Shown: in pieces, positions 31,897-43,340 of the stretch | Layout of the letters: the number at the start of each line of letters is the position of its first letter | How positions within the stretch are numbered: the stretch's first letter is position 1 | NCBI GenBank assembly: GCA_020744225.1 | Contig: JAGMWG010000011.1 | Location: 992,001 to 1,056,000, forward strand | From: Paraphoma chrysanthemicola | Lineage: Eukaryota; Ascomycota; Dothideomycetes; Pleosporales; Phaeosphaeriaceae | DNA length: 64,000 nucleotides | Direction of reading: 5' to 3' | Made by a program: the position numbers and the translations under genes | Notes under the pieces: generated by a model | What the model saw: the letters and a program-made list of their open reading frames with translations, nothing else | Databases searched by the model: none | What the model was told of the DNA's origin: nothing

Positions 31897-34800
31897 ATGT
31901 CTATTCGCGTCTTGATCAAAGACTACCCGCACCGCGCAATCGCACTCGCGACTCCGACCCACGCGCTCGTCTTGCGGCACAGCTCGTCCTCCACGGAGAA
32001 CAATGGGAATTACAATGCGTCTTCAACGTCACTGGGGAGCAATGGGTCCGGCGCCGCGCGCTGCATGGTGGAGTTCTCGAGAACAGAAGAGGTGGACTTG
32101 AGCGACTATCGAAGCCTGCATTCGGTGAATGTACATGGTACTTTAGGCTTGATCACAGTGAATGGTGATATCTTCCTGGTCGTGGTCAACGGGTCGAGCA
32201 AGGTCGCGACTCTGCGACCGGGCGAGACTGTGCAGAGAATACACTCTGTTGGCTTCTTCTGCTTGACCAGCTCGAGCTATGATGCGCTCCTCAACGACGA
32301 GGTGAACCCATACCCGACCGATACGATTGATGACGAGGGTTACGAAATGGGGTTTGGGGGCAGGAAGGAACAATCGCCGCTTGAACATCCGTGTCTGGCA
32401 TTGAAGAAGCTGTTGAGCAGTGGGACCTTCTACTACAGTTCCGACTTTGACCTGACACGAAGGATGCAACATGGGAGAATTGAAGCTGCGACTGTGTCGA
32501 TCGACAGTCTCGATGCTGGGTTCTTGTGGAATTCGTACATGATACAGCCTCTGGTAGACTTCAGGAGCAGGCTTGCGCTGAGAGAAAAGGAAGCACTGGA
32601 TGCGTCTGGACTATTGACTTCTGCGATCCGCGGCTTCGCGCTTACTATCACAATACCCACGTCTTCGGCTCCGATCAAGACACAAGGCACAGGGATACCT
32701 TCATCCATGACACTGATTTCACGGTTATCGTGCAGAAGAGCTGGGACGAGGTTCAACTCTCGTGGCATTGATGACGACGGTAATGTCGCCAACTATGTCG
32801 AGACAGAGACCATCTACTGGTCACCTTCTGGAGTCTGCTTCTCGTATGTACAAGTGCGAGGCAGCGTACCAATTTTCTGGGAGCAACAGCCTGGTCTTTT
32901 ACCTGGACAGCAGAAGATCACAATCACAAGGTCTGATGAAGCGACGCAGCCAGCTTTCGACAAGCACTTCGAGAATCTAGAGATCAGTTATGGCGCCATA
33001 CACGTGGTCAACTTGCTAAGTAATGAGAAGCAGCAGGAGGTGGAATTGTCGCAAAAGTATCGCAAGCACATCAGAAACAGTCCCTTGAACTATGGCACCG
33101 AGAAGAGCGACAGGGAGCATGAGCTCATCAAACTAACAGAGTACGACTTCCACGCCGAGACGCGAGGGCCTGGAGGCTATGAGGCAGCTAGCATGATATC
33201 GCGATGGATTCATGATTCGGCCGAAAGCTTCGCCTACTATCTTTCGGAAGAGGTCGAGGAGCGTGCCAGGATCAATGGACAAGAGCAAACGATCAGACGG
33301 CCGATGACGATACTGCAGCAGGAAGGCATCTTCAGAACGAACTGCTTAGATTGCTTAGACAGAACGAATTTGGTGCAAACGATCATTAGCAAGATGGCCC
33401 TCGAAGTGTTCTTCAGCCACAAGAGTCTACGCGCAAGTCAGGATTTCTGGATGCGGCATTCGAGCATGTGGGCAGACAACGGCGATGCTTTGTCCAGGAT
33501 TTACGCCGGTACAGGCGCACTAAAGTCCTCGTTCACGCGACATGGAAAAATGTCGATTGCTGGAGCGCTAGCCGATGCACGTAAGAGCGCAACCAGAATG
33601 TATATCAACAACTTCGCGGACAAAGGACGCCAGAACACTATCGACATGCTCCTTGGGCGGCTAATGGGGCAGCTTCCTGTACATTTGTACGATCCAGTCA
33701 ACGACTTTGTGGTTGCGGAGCTCCAGCGACGAGCAGGAGAGTACTCAGATACAGAGATGATCAACATTCTTGTTGGCACATTCAATCTGAACGGCAAAAC
33801 GAGCGGCATCACAGCAGACCTGTCTCCATGGCTTTGTCCGAACGTCGATCCGTCGCAACAGTGTCCTGAGATCGTGGCTGTTGGTTTTCAGGAAATCGTC
33901 GAGTTGAGCCCGCAGCAAATTATGGCTACTGACCCGGACAGGAGAGAACTGTGGGAAAGGAAGGTGAAGTCGACTCTGAATCAAAATGCTGAAAAGCATG
34001 GGAAGGAGGAGTATGTCATCCTTAGAGGTGGACAGCTTGTGGGTGCGAGCTTGTCGGTCTTCGTTAGAGCGGATTGCCTCAAGCATATCAAGAATGTTGA
34101 GGGCAGCTTGAAGAAGGTAAGAAAAACGATCAAAGAGTATGTGTATAATCAGCTAAAGAGGGTTACAGACGGGTATGTCTGGTATGGCAGGCAACAAAGG
34201 CGCAGTGGCCATCCGCATCGAATATGGGAACACCTCCATATGTCTTGTGACGGCACATTTAGCAGCTGGCTTCGCAAACTACGAAGAGCGCAACCGCGAC
34301 TATAAGACGATTAGCCACGGTCTCAAGTTCCAAAGAAATCGATCGATCGAGGATCACGATACCGTGATTTGGCTGGGCGACTTCAACTATCGCATAGGTT
34401 TGAGCAATGAGAAGGTACAAAGGCTGTGTCATGTCGGCGACCTCGAGACCTTGTATGACAACGATCAGGTATGCAACGAGTTCAGATGACAAGAAGTAAA
34501 CTGACACGCGCAGCTCAACTTGCAAATGGTTGCTGGTTTGACATTCCCATACTACTCGGAAGCCCGCATTACCTTCCCGCCCACTTACAAGTACGACCTG
34601 AATTCGGACACATACGACACGTCTGAGAAGGCAAGGATCCCCGCTTGGTGCGATCGCGTCCTTCGTAAGGGCGACAACATCCGACAGATACACTATGATG
34701 CTGCACCATTGCGATTTTCTGACCATCGTCCCGTATACGCCACATTCCAAGTGCTCGTTCAGAGAGTTGACGAGAAGAAGAAAGATGTGTTGAAGGCCGA

Positions 34801-35822
34801 CCTCTATGCACAACGTAGAGAATTCGTCGGCGACACCAGGGCGGGTGGTCGTATGGGCGACGACGAGACAGACGATGAGGATCTCCTCGGATACGAGAGT
34901 GTAGAGCCAGGTCTTCCACCAGCCAGCTCAGATCGAAGGAAATGGTGGCTTGACAATGGTACCTATTTTCTCCTCCCACTCGCAGCTTGGATACTCATCT
35001 TCGCAAGGTCTACCAGCCAAAGCCCGCACACAGCCTCCGTCTGATGGGCACATCCCCAATCCTAAACGTCCAAGCAACCCCTTCACACCAAGCCCGGAGC
35101 CAGACTGGGTTGATGTGAGACGGTTGTCCAATAACAGTGGCAGACCAGAACCACCACCAGCGCGAGGCTCACAACGGGCACGAACCGTTGACTTCAATGG
35201 TGCCAGCACACCAAGTTCGATGGCGAGCTCGACAACAAGCTTGCAACAGGGCTTCCCTGCAGCATCGCAGAACCCACCAGCAAGGAAAATGATCGTGCCT
35301 CCATTCCCTACACACTCCGCCCAGACAGCGAACTTCGATGGCAATCGCGACGCACTGACCGATCTCGGGCGAGCACCATCCAGCGCATCGACGCGATCCC
35401 TCCCTACTCGCCCACTACCGCCACCGGCCAACAACAACACCTCACAGCCAGCATCTAGAAACGGACCACAAGTCCTTCGTAAACCCGCACCACCCCCAAT
35501 ACCAACCAAGAAGCCCTCTTTGTTGTCCAGACCCAGTACTTCGACCCCTCCCCCACAAGCACAATACCGCGACGACCCGTCTCCTGAAATGCAAAGAGCA
35601 CAACCGCAACTCCCGCCGCCACGACGATCGATGGCGGATCGCAAACCAGTTGGTAACCTAGTCGACGGCGATGAGAAACCGCCGCTGCCGCCGCGGACGG
35701 GGACTGGTTTGAGCACGGGGAGTAATGGCGGTGGGAGAGCAGGAGGGCGGAGTTTGATGGACGATGAGCCGGAGGAGATTCGGGGGTTGGATGGATGGGA
35801 GGTTTTGAGACCGGGGAGGTGA
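31897..35822 (+). CDS. Synaptojanin-type phosphoinositide phosphatase (SAC1 + 5-phosphatase)
   Basis: Four exons (31897-34116, 34169-34468, 34514-34958, 35008-35822) encode 1259 residues. An N-terminal SAC domain has the CX5R motif at Cys483 to Arg489 (NCLDCLDRTN). An inositol-polyphosphate 5-phosphatase domain follows, with the motifs WLGDFNYR (residues 808-815), PAWCDRVL (883-890) and SDHRPV (909-914). A Pro-rich C-terminal tail of about 270 residues ends the protein. This is the architecture of yeast Inp51/52/53 and animal synaptojanin, which dephosphorylate PI(4,5)P2 at endocytic sites and link to actin; the tail may bind SH3 proteins. The last intron uses a rare AAG acceptor (GCAAG), chosen because it gives the DNGLPAK junction. 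Confidence 0.94.
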
Positions 35823-36233
35823 TGGAGGGAGAGGGGTGATGATTGTTGATAGGAAGGGTAGTTGAGGTAGATGCTGGAGAATAGATGAGTATGATAGAGC
35901 GTTTAGCGTGCGTTTGTGTTCCCAATCCTGGTTGTGGATGTGTTGTGTGTTGCCACTGTGCTGGGAGTGTATGTGATTCAAAAGGATATACTGCAACCAC
36001 ACCCTAGTGTGACCGTGGCAGTGATGAATACAAGCTGCCTCTTACGAGTCCGGATAAGCCACGTTTAAGCGGCCGTAAGCCAAACACACAGCATATATCA
36101 TCATGAGTTACTCCAGTGAGGGTTACTGTGAATATATCGTGTCATTGCGCATTAACCGATCATTTCTGTAGATCTCGTCCATGCATAAACGCACTTCTCA
36201 TCACGTCCACTTATTCGTCCAAACTGGTCGAAT
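35823..36233. other. Intergenic: convergent 3' flanks of the SAC phosphatase and PMM genes
   Basis: No gene or RNA feature recognised; this probably holds the poly(A) signals of the two converging genes. Confidence 0.5.
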
Positions 36234-37226
36234 CTACTGGAAGCTCTTCAGCAGCTCCTGCAGCTGCGCATACGTGTCGTCCGGGTTCTTGACCTTGTGT
36301 CCAATCGTCCTCTCGTCGCTGTAAAGCTCCCAGTCGTTACCGCCAGGGTATGCCTTGTCGCCGAAGAAGTGAATCTTGTCGTACACCACGCCGCTCCGCC
36401 CCTTCTCTTCGGCGACATGTTTGAGGCAGTATGTCTTGTCCCAGCCGGTGGGGAACACGTCGAAGGATATCTGTCCTCCAATCGAGTATGTGAGGCCGAG
36501 GTCAGGGAAAGCTTCCTTTAGCTTTGCGACCATTGTAGGACGGATGTCGTGCTCGATGTCGTAGGCTTGGTAGTCGTTGCGTTCTTGGACGGAGGCGTTA
36601 CGGCCGATGGGCGAGACGTTGATCATGCCGTTGCGGAATTCGACGAAGGTGCCGCGCTTGATGGGGATGTCGAGGTCGGCAATGTAGTGCAGGATCCTGT
36701 GATGGTCCGTCAGCGCCGTTTCCCCCGCATTGAGACACCAGTGTCAAGAGGCTGGCCATGTCACTGGAGTGGAGACCACATACCATTTCACGAGCTTGTT
36801 GTATTGCTCTTGGCCAATCCAATTTATGAAGCTCTGGCTAGGAAGCTCTTCTCCCAGACGAAATGCTGTGAGCCCATTCTCGGCGAAGCAGAAGTCGAAC
36901 AGAGAAGTGACGTTGATGTCTGGCGTCGCGAGCTGTTCTTGCTGCTTGGGTAGGTTGGAGCCGCCTACGAAGCCAATGGCGACCTTGTGACGGAGCTCTG
37001 AGAGCAGCTGGAGCATTTCTGGCCTGACTAGCTGTGGCGGCTATTAGCGGAGCTGCTCATTGAGGTGCTGAGGTGAGGTTGTGAGCAATTGATGCTCTGA
37101 TCCTGTGCATAGCGATGGTCATACCTGGCGAGGCTTTGTGAGTGTGTCATCGACATCGAAGAGCACAATGGTGTTCTTCACAGGACGCTGGTCAAGCGGT
37201 GGGTATACTGAGATTGCGGCAGTCAT
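36234..37226 (-). CDS. SEC53: Phosphomannomutase
   Basis: Three exons (37226-37125, 37031-36784, 36696-36234) encode 270 residues. The HAD-family catalytic motif DVDDTLT lies at residues 24-30, with Asp24 the likely phospho-nucleophile and Asp26 the general acid. The substrate-binding FRNGMINVSPIGRNA block and the HFFGDKAYPGGND block are intact. The enzyme converts mannose-6-phosphate to mannose-1-phosphate, the precursor of GDP-mannose for N- and O-glycosylation, GPI anchors and dolichol-phosphate mannose. It is cytosolic and essential in yeast. The length and motifs are typical of the family. Confidence 0.96.
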
Positions 37227-38774
37227 CTTGAAATCTTTGCTGCTGGTTGGGCCTTGGAGGAGTATCGAATTGGTTATATGCTCGTGACTTGTCCAATTGG
37301 CCAAATCGAGGATCACACAGGTGTCGTGGAATTAAGCAAGGCAGCAATGGTCGGCTCTGCGCTGGGATATAATTTGGAGGGGCATGCAGGGATTGTTGAT
37401 CCTCACCGCAGTTTCGCGACTCCGTCGCGTGGGGTCGTACCTGCCTAGACTCGATTGGTCCTGGCTACCCGTCTGGACCCTGAGGCTGTGGTCACGATGC
37501 TCCTCGATGAGGCTTATTTTCGCGAACTTGTTGCAATGTGTCTAGTTTTGCATCATTCAGTGAGTCACTCCTCCTCCTAGCTCAGGGGAAAGACAGCAAT
37601 TGCGAATGTGTTCTTATTGAGTGCCAGGTTCAGAACGCGTAATGCTGAGCAACGGTTGTGCAGACACCAAAGCGGAATCGCTTCCGCAAGCATGTGAACT
37701 TCTGTCGTCTTTTATTGGAACTTCCTTTGACACCACTCCAAAACTACTTGGTGCTGCTGCGAGTCATTGACACCAACGGAAGCCACCTGTTCAGCACAGT
37801 TTCAACACGATTCCGCCAGTGACACCATGACGCTTTGTCTTACGACGCTCTCATACCTTGCCCGTCTATGCAGAAACTCCTCTTTGGTCCCCACGCATTG
37901 CGATTGTTCCGGTTGAACTCAGTAGACCTTCACTAGGCCTGTATCCAGTATGACGTACATTGGCCTGAAGTATCGTAGTGTGGAAGCCAGTATCGCTGAA
38001 GAGCCGTTGGTGTTCTGCAGTCATACCGGCAACTGCAACGAACCTCCCTTCGCTGGCAAGACGCAGCGGACAACCTTATAGCGCTTGTCTGGGATTGCAG
38101 GGTTTGCTCTCCCTTCTGAATGCAAGTAATCAAGTACTTACCCTTGTGTCAACACAGCCTTGTGGACTTACCTTCGCGAGAGACATTACCGCACCTTGCA
38201 ACCCCCGCTCTCGGACTCGTTCTCGCGAAATAGATACGACTGTGAGCAACATCTACAGCCACTTTTAAGCATCATCTCAACTAAGGCACGTTGCTGTCGC
38301 CACTGAGGATATCTTCATCCCTGTTGCAAACACATATCGGCTAGTCGCAGATGGAGCACTTGGTGTGCCATTCCGGGAAAGAGATGGCTTACCAAGGTGG
38401 TTGGTGGGGCGAAGTCAGCAGCCAACTCGTTCTCCAACCCGAGACCCTCCCGCTGAGAATACGCGTATTTGCTATGCATAAGAAGGAGCGCGAGGCGCGA
38501 TTTAAGCTTTCGTTTTCGGACTCAGGATTTCAATCACTGCTTCCGGTCCTGTCGCGTGGAATGTGGGTCACTCGAAGCTAGCAGCCCTATTCATAGCAAG
38601 TTGCGTCACTGTTCCGCCTGCGCCCGCACAGCTTCGCACGACCGCAAAACAAAGCCCAGTACAAGTCGCAGATAATGTGCATCTACGTCGCACATCCATC
38701 CCAGTGGCATCCCAATTATCTTACAGTACAACGAGACCTTCCATTCAAGCCATAGCACGTACTTGTACCAAGCC
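37227..38774. other. Intergenic, about 1.5 kb: PMM upstream region and beyond
   Basis: The first few hundred bases are the PMM promoter; the last are the promoter of the two-TM protein. The middle holds only overlapping short frames with no domain. I searched by eye for spliced exons and found none. Confidence 0.4.
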
Positions 38775-39467
38775 ATGGCAACAACCACCACACAATCACA
38801 CTACCCAAACCAACACCTCCCACCAAGTCCACCACCGTCACCACCTCAAACACGAAGGAGACACAAGAAGCGAACCGACTCGTTCGAGAAACTTGCCAAC
38901 ACACCTATTCCATCCCCACCATCCTCTCCATCGCAAGGTCCGGTGGCAGACACAGAAAAGGAACCCCTTCTAGCCAGAGTAGGTCTACCAAGATTCAGAA
39001 CTCTGTGAAAACTTGACTGACCCCGCCAGATAATTCTCACGCCCATCCTCTTCATATCCTTCATCCTCTCGCTCAGCTTCGTCAATCTGCGTGACCGCGC
39101 GCAACGCACCTATGCACACTCGAGCGCATCCTTCCTCACCTACTTGTACCCATCGAGCTGGCTCGATATCGAACCCTACCAAGACCCAGACGACTCGCGA
39201 TGGAGCCGACCAGATTCTACGGGCCATGTAGAGCCCAGTGACGCCATTTCACCAGAGAATGGCGAGCAGATGGATGGAAAGCACAAAGGAAAGAGTTCGT
39301 GGCATTTGCATAAGAAGATCAGGAAGGTTGCGAAGTTGGAGATTAGTGATGCGTTTGAATTGAGGGGGAGGGTTATTGTTATGATGGTGGTGGTGATGGC
39401 GCTTGGTTTAGCGGGGATGTGGATTGGGATGAATCGGCTATATGGAATGCTTGCTCGTCATCTTTAA
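38775..39467 (+). CDS. Two-transmembrane protein of unknown function, 213 residues
   Basis: Exons 38775-38978 and 39030-39467, with a 51-base intron (GTAGGT...CCGCCAG), preserve the frame. The first 68 residues are cytosol-type, Pro/Thr/Ser-rich and basic (SPPPSPPQTRRRHKKRTDS). The second exon begins with a hydrophobic stretch (IILTPILFISFILSLSFVNL, residues about 69-88), has a soluble loop, then a second strongly hydrophobic stretch (VIVMMVVVMALGLAGMWIGM, about residues 184-203). I do not recognise the family. The N-tail, membrane, loop, membrane layout suggests an integral membrane protein of ER/Golgi or organelle type; nothing points to a specific role. Confidence 0.7.
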
Positions 39468-39816
39468 GATGGAGACGTACATTTGGAATGGAAGAATACC
39501 GAGATATTGCGTACTCAATCACGCCTTTTCGAGACTTTAACCGCTGAGATACACGCTGTTGGTCTTTGTACCTGACCGTTCATGGTTTGAAAGGCTATTG
39601 CACATTTTGACGACTTCGGTATCGGCCCTCGTAAGCACTTGACATCTTCACAGCTACTATACATAGTGAGCAAAAGAATCTGCTCGCACATGAATGTAGA
39701 TTGGCTATCTGAAGCTGGACGTGACTTGGGGTGCAAGTTATTTACTTATACTAAGAAAGTTTGACGCATCAATCATGTACTTCATTCATCGTATATATAT
39801 TCATCCTCATACAATC
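39468..39816. other. Intergenic: convergent 3' flanks
   Basis: The two-TM gene and the exonuclease gene end here from opposite sides. AT-rich, with probable poly(A) signals; no gene recognised. Confidence 0.5.
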
Positions 39817-42426
39817 TCATCTCAGCGCCCCAACCTTCTCAGCCATCCACTTCCACCGTCCCTTCCTGAGCGCGGTAGGCATATCCAGCATCACTTCTCT
39901 CATAGTCTCCTTGTCATAGTCCAGCCGTTCAAGAGTGACTGCCTGCAGGATGTACCCAGCGACCGTACTGTGCGAGAGAGGTGGATCACGAAGGTGGCTT
40001 GCGATGTCGTTCAACGGCAGATTCTGACGATGCCAGAGATGATATGCACGGAGATGCGGAACGGTTGCGCGGATGCGGGAAGGAGTTGTTGATGTGGGAG
40101 ATGGAATGGTGGACTGAAGATATTCTCGTGCCCATGTTGTCGCGAGATTGTATTCCGGAGAACGAGTATCCTCGTTATTAGGGATGGCGAGGGGCTTGAA
40201 AGTAGGCGGTGGTGCGGGTTTAGATTTCAAAGCTTCAGAATCCACAACACCCAAATCGACCCTGCCCACATCTACTGTGGCAGCTTCGTTCGTGGGTATA
40301 GTTGGGCCCTTTCTACGGTTCAGATCCTCTTCTGCGGCGCTTTGGACCAAGCGCGAGGAACTAGAATTGATATTTGACGTGCCCTCCACTGCATTTAGAG
40401 GTGTACCAGCGGTTAGCCTAGCGAGCTCTGTGAGCTTGCCATCAGCATCGACTTCAAGTATCTGCAATGCCGCTTCGAGCTCTGGGTCCGCAAATTCGTC
40501 GGAATCCGCATGGTCGTGGAAACTAGGTTGCAGAGAGGCAATTCTAGAAACTCCATCTGCCTCATCTTCGAGGTTGGTTGTGTTGTCACTGAAGAAAGGT
40601 GAGGGTGTCGATTGCTCGCTGTCTACTTGTTGCTCGGGCAATGTAGGGTAATCTGGATCTGGCCCTCTCAGCCATGCGAGATTCACACGTCCCACGCGTC
40701 TTTGCGCGCCACCATCTCCGCTAGTATTTGCAGCTGAATCTGCCGAGGACACGATACGGGGATCTTCCAGGTCATGACTATCCATGAACTCTTCAGGGGC
40801 GGTTTCGTACCCATCATCCTCTTCAGCTTCGTCTGGGTCTTCCTCAACTGCTGGTTCGATCTCCTCCGCAGCAGCTGCTGGAGTGTCTTTCGACTTCGGA
40901 GTCGTCGTCCTCTTCTTCAGCGCCTTTGGCCTAGGAACGGCCTTTGCGTCATAGTCACATAAGCCTCGGGTAGGTGGGGTTGGCCGCAGCTGTTTGCGCT
41001 TCCACTCGAGCATATGGTACAGACGGAAGCCCGCATATGCATCTGCGGCCGCGTAGTGGATCTGCTGCAGGTTCAATGGCTTGCTCCAGTCACTTTCGCG
41101 TACGTTCTCGGTATCCTCTGGGTCGTCTAAAAGCGGAGCACCCTTGTACAAGGGCAGCTGAAGATGCTGTAGCACCTGCGCCGCCAATCCTACGAGCTTA
41201 TTCGAGACTTTGTCAGGTTTTGTTGCGTGCAACTCAACCAGATTATGTAGCCGGCTCAATTCGAAGACTCCTTGTGCCTGGACGTCGAGATACTTTTGAA
41301 GTCGGCTGAAGTCTCCCTTAACAGCGACTCCAACCTTCAGTATATCCGGAGACTCCAGTATGATTTTCAAAGAGGGCGGTATAAGCTCCGACGGCGTGCT
41401 TCCATCAAACAGAGCCACGTGAAACAACGCTATGCGATCCTCGCAGGCCAGCTGAATCAGAGATGCATTTTGCTTGATATTCTTTACGTGTGAAAAAGGG
41501 CGCCACTCGATGTCGAAGCCCACGACCTTCTCTCCCAAGAACTTTTGCGCAACACGTTCGGCAACTTCTGAAGATCGACAGTAATGCGTCGAGAGAGACT
41601 CTCCATCAGGCCCACGGTACAACTTTGCGCTCCAGAAGCTGGCGCGAGTGTTGGGTGAGGCGAGCATGGCTGCACGTAGGACATCTTCAGGAATTTGATA
41701 GTCGAGCGTCTTATGCTCTTCCATTTCTTCTTCTGTACTCTCTTCAGTCTTGTCCTCGTTATCCTTCTCCTGTTCACCGCACGCATCTACAACAACACTT
41801 TCTTGTTGATTCGGAGAGTACTCAGAAGTATTTGAGGAATCCATATCAATGCCAGGTTGGGCGCCAGGTGCATCCTCGACAGGTGCCTCATGGCCAGCTT
41901 CCTCATCAATACGTGCCGCAGTGTATTTTTTGTGATGTGCCTCTACATTCTTCGCTGCTACTGCTGCTGCTGTGTCGCTCGGAACTCCGTCGTTACTCTC
42001 GACTTGATTCAATGGCTCCGAACGGGTGACTGTGGATGTTGCATGCTGCGCGTGCATCGAAGCTGTTGGCGTGAAGGCTGTGGTGCCCGAAACGTTACCC
42101 AGCTGCATCTGTTGCAGTGCGTGGGCTATTGAACCATCCGTGATGCGATTGTCCTTCGGCCCGGGACGCGGTATTGTCGAAGCACACCGATATTGTGCAT
42201 AGGCGCCCAGGGCGCGACTTCCAGCTTGTGGGTTTTCTGCTCTCAAACAGGGAGTACTGGGACTGGTAGCCTTGATTGTGCCACCGTTATAGCGAGCAGG
42301 GACAGGTCGGCCTCTCTTCCATCTGCAGTCCGTGGTCGGGGATGGAGTCGCAATTGTCAATCGTGGAGTCTCGTCCATTGCTGCGAGAGCTTGTATCGGT
42401 CGAGAGGCGCTAGGTGAACTCAGCAT
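39817..42426 (-). CDS. 3'-5' exonuclease (RNase D/WRN-exonuclease type)
   Basis: A single-exon gene of 869 residues. The N-terminal 240 residues are low-complexity. The DEDDy 3'-5' exonuclease domain spans about residues 290-480, with the metal ligands Asp305 and Glu307 in VGFDIEW, an Asp in VGVAVKGDFSRL, and the C-terminal YAAADAYAGFRLY (Tyr and Asp) block. The C-terminal 70 residues (NLPLNDIASHL...ERLDYD) look like the helix-turn-helix domain seen in RecQ-type proteins (HTH_40). The family includes WRN exonuclease and RNase-D-like enzymes. A helicase domain is not present here, so this is a stand-alone exonuclease; its substrate is unknown. Confidence 0.9.
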   Translation of the reverse strand: MLSSPSASRPIQALAAMDETPRLTIATPSPTTDCRWKRGRPVPARYNGGTIKATSPSTPCLRAENPQAGSRALGAYAQYRCASTIPRPGPKDNRITDGSIAHALQQMQLGNVSGTTAFTPTASMHAQHATSTVTRSEPLNQVESNDGVPSDTAAAVAAKNVEAHHKKYTAARIDEEAGHEAPVEDAPGAQPGIDMDSSNTSEYSPNQQESVVVDACGEQEKDNEDKTEESTEEEMEEHKTLDYQIPEDVLRAAMLASPNTRASFWSAKLYRGPDGESLSTHYCRSSEVAERVAQKFLGEKVVGFDIEWRPFSHVKNIKQNASLIQLACEDRIALFHVALFDGSTPSELIPPSLKIILESPDILKVGVAVKGDFSRLQKYLDVQAQGVFELSRLHNLVELHATKPDKVSNKLVGLAAQVLQHLQLPLYKGAPLLDDPEDTENVRESDWSKPLNLQQIHYAAADAYAGFRLYHMLEWKRKQLRPTPPTRGLCDYDAKAVPRPKALKKRTTTPKSKDTPAAAAEEIEPAVEEDPDEAEEDDGYETAPEEFMDSHDLEDPRIVSSADSAANTSGDGGAQRRVGRVNLAWLRGPDPDYPTLPEQQVDSEQSTPSPFFSDNTTNLEDEADGVSRIASLQPSFHDHADSDEFADPELEAALQILEVDADGKLTELARLTAGTPLNAVEGTSNINSSSSRLVQSAAEEDLNRRKGPTIPTNEAATVDVGRVDLGVVDSEALKSKPAPPPTFKPLAIPNNEDTRSPEYNLATTWAREYLQSTIPSPTSTTPSRIRATVPHLRAYHLWHRQNLPLNDIASHLRDPPLSHSTVAGYILQAVTLERLDYDKETMREVMLDMPTALRKGRWKWMAEKVGALR

Positions 42427-42838
42427 GCAGCGGCTGCAGAAGGGCTGTCTGACTTACAGAAATTGTAGATGCTGAATCGGTGCTAATGCACAACTGTGAA
42501 TGATCTCATCGCTGGCGCGTCGATGAGTGCACGACGCGCTTGAGAAGAAGGCGCGTCGTCTGAAAAGCATAACACGCCATGGCAGTGCTTCCGCTAGGCA
42601 CCGAGGGATAGTCACACGCACGATAGGCTGGGACGGGTCGAACACAGGCAGTGCGATGTCTGCCTGGTGAATTGGCGGTTAAGTTAGACCCTGGCGGTCC
42701 CGAATAGTCGGGCTAGCGCGTCATGTCCTGTCGATCAGCTTCGCCAAGACCATTCATGACCAACGACTTTCCTGTGACCACTGCGACTTCACACGACACC
42801 CAGCCGTCCTTGTGCCTCGCCTAGTCACACAACGGAAG
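42427..42838. promoter_or_regulatory. Divergent promoter of the exonuclease and LSM5 genes
   Basis: 412 bases separate the two ATGs (42426 leftward, 42839 rightward). No motif stands out. Confidence 0.45.
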
Positions 42839-43340
42839 ATGTCGCTTGAGAACCTCCTGCCGCTCGGTAAATTCGCCGCGGGGATCGAATGATGGTCACT
42901 GACATGACGCAGAGCTCATCGACAAATGTGTCGGTTCGCAAATTTGGGTCATCATGAATGGTGGAAAGGGTATGCAGCATACTCGGAGCCTTGACATCGC
43001 GCTGATCGTGGTTAGAATTCACTGGCAAGCTGGTCGGCTTTGACGATTACGTCAGTATGTTAAGTCAGACTCTCTCGCAAGGCTGTGCTAATTTTCGGAC
43101 AGACATGGTTTTGGAAGATGTGACTGAAATGTTTGCGCACAGCATCCAGACAGCACATGACAAGAAGCTGACCGAAAGCAGCGACCCCGCTGAGGGCAAT
43201 GTCAAGCTACCCAAGATCCTTTTGAATGGCAACAACATTTGCATGGTAGCAGACAACTACTCCCCCAACTAGAAGATATGCTGATGTGAATATAGATGGT
43301 GCCGGGTGGGGACGGCCAGACAGTTCTCGTTGACGAGTAG
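42839..43340 (+). CDS. LSM5: LSM5: Sm-like protein of the Lsm1-7/Lsm2-8 rings
   Basis: Five small exons, found by joining splice sites by eye: 42839-42866, 42913-42969, 43016-43054, 43103-43245 and 43296-43340, with introns of 46-50 bases (GTAAAT, GTATGC, GTATGT, GTAGCA donors). They encode 103 residues. The spliced protein begins MSLENLLPLELIDKCVGSQI and has the Sm1 pattern FTGKLVGFDDYVNMVLEDVTE and the Sm2 pattern KILLNGNNICMMVPGG, the LSM5 consensus. About 26 residues separate the Sm1 and Sm2 motifs, longer than I would expect. LSM5 forms the heptamers that bind U6 snRNA or promote mRNA decapping. Confidence 0.93.

Noticed and set aside
41490..42029. 179-codon frame opposite the exonuclease N-terminal region
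   Set aside because: Antisense to the low-complexity N-terminus of a well supported gene.
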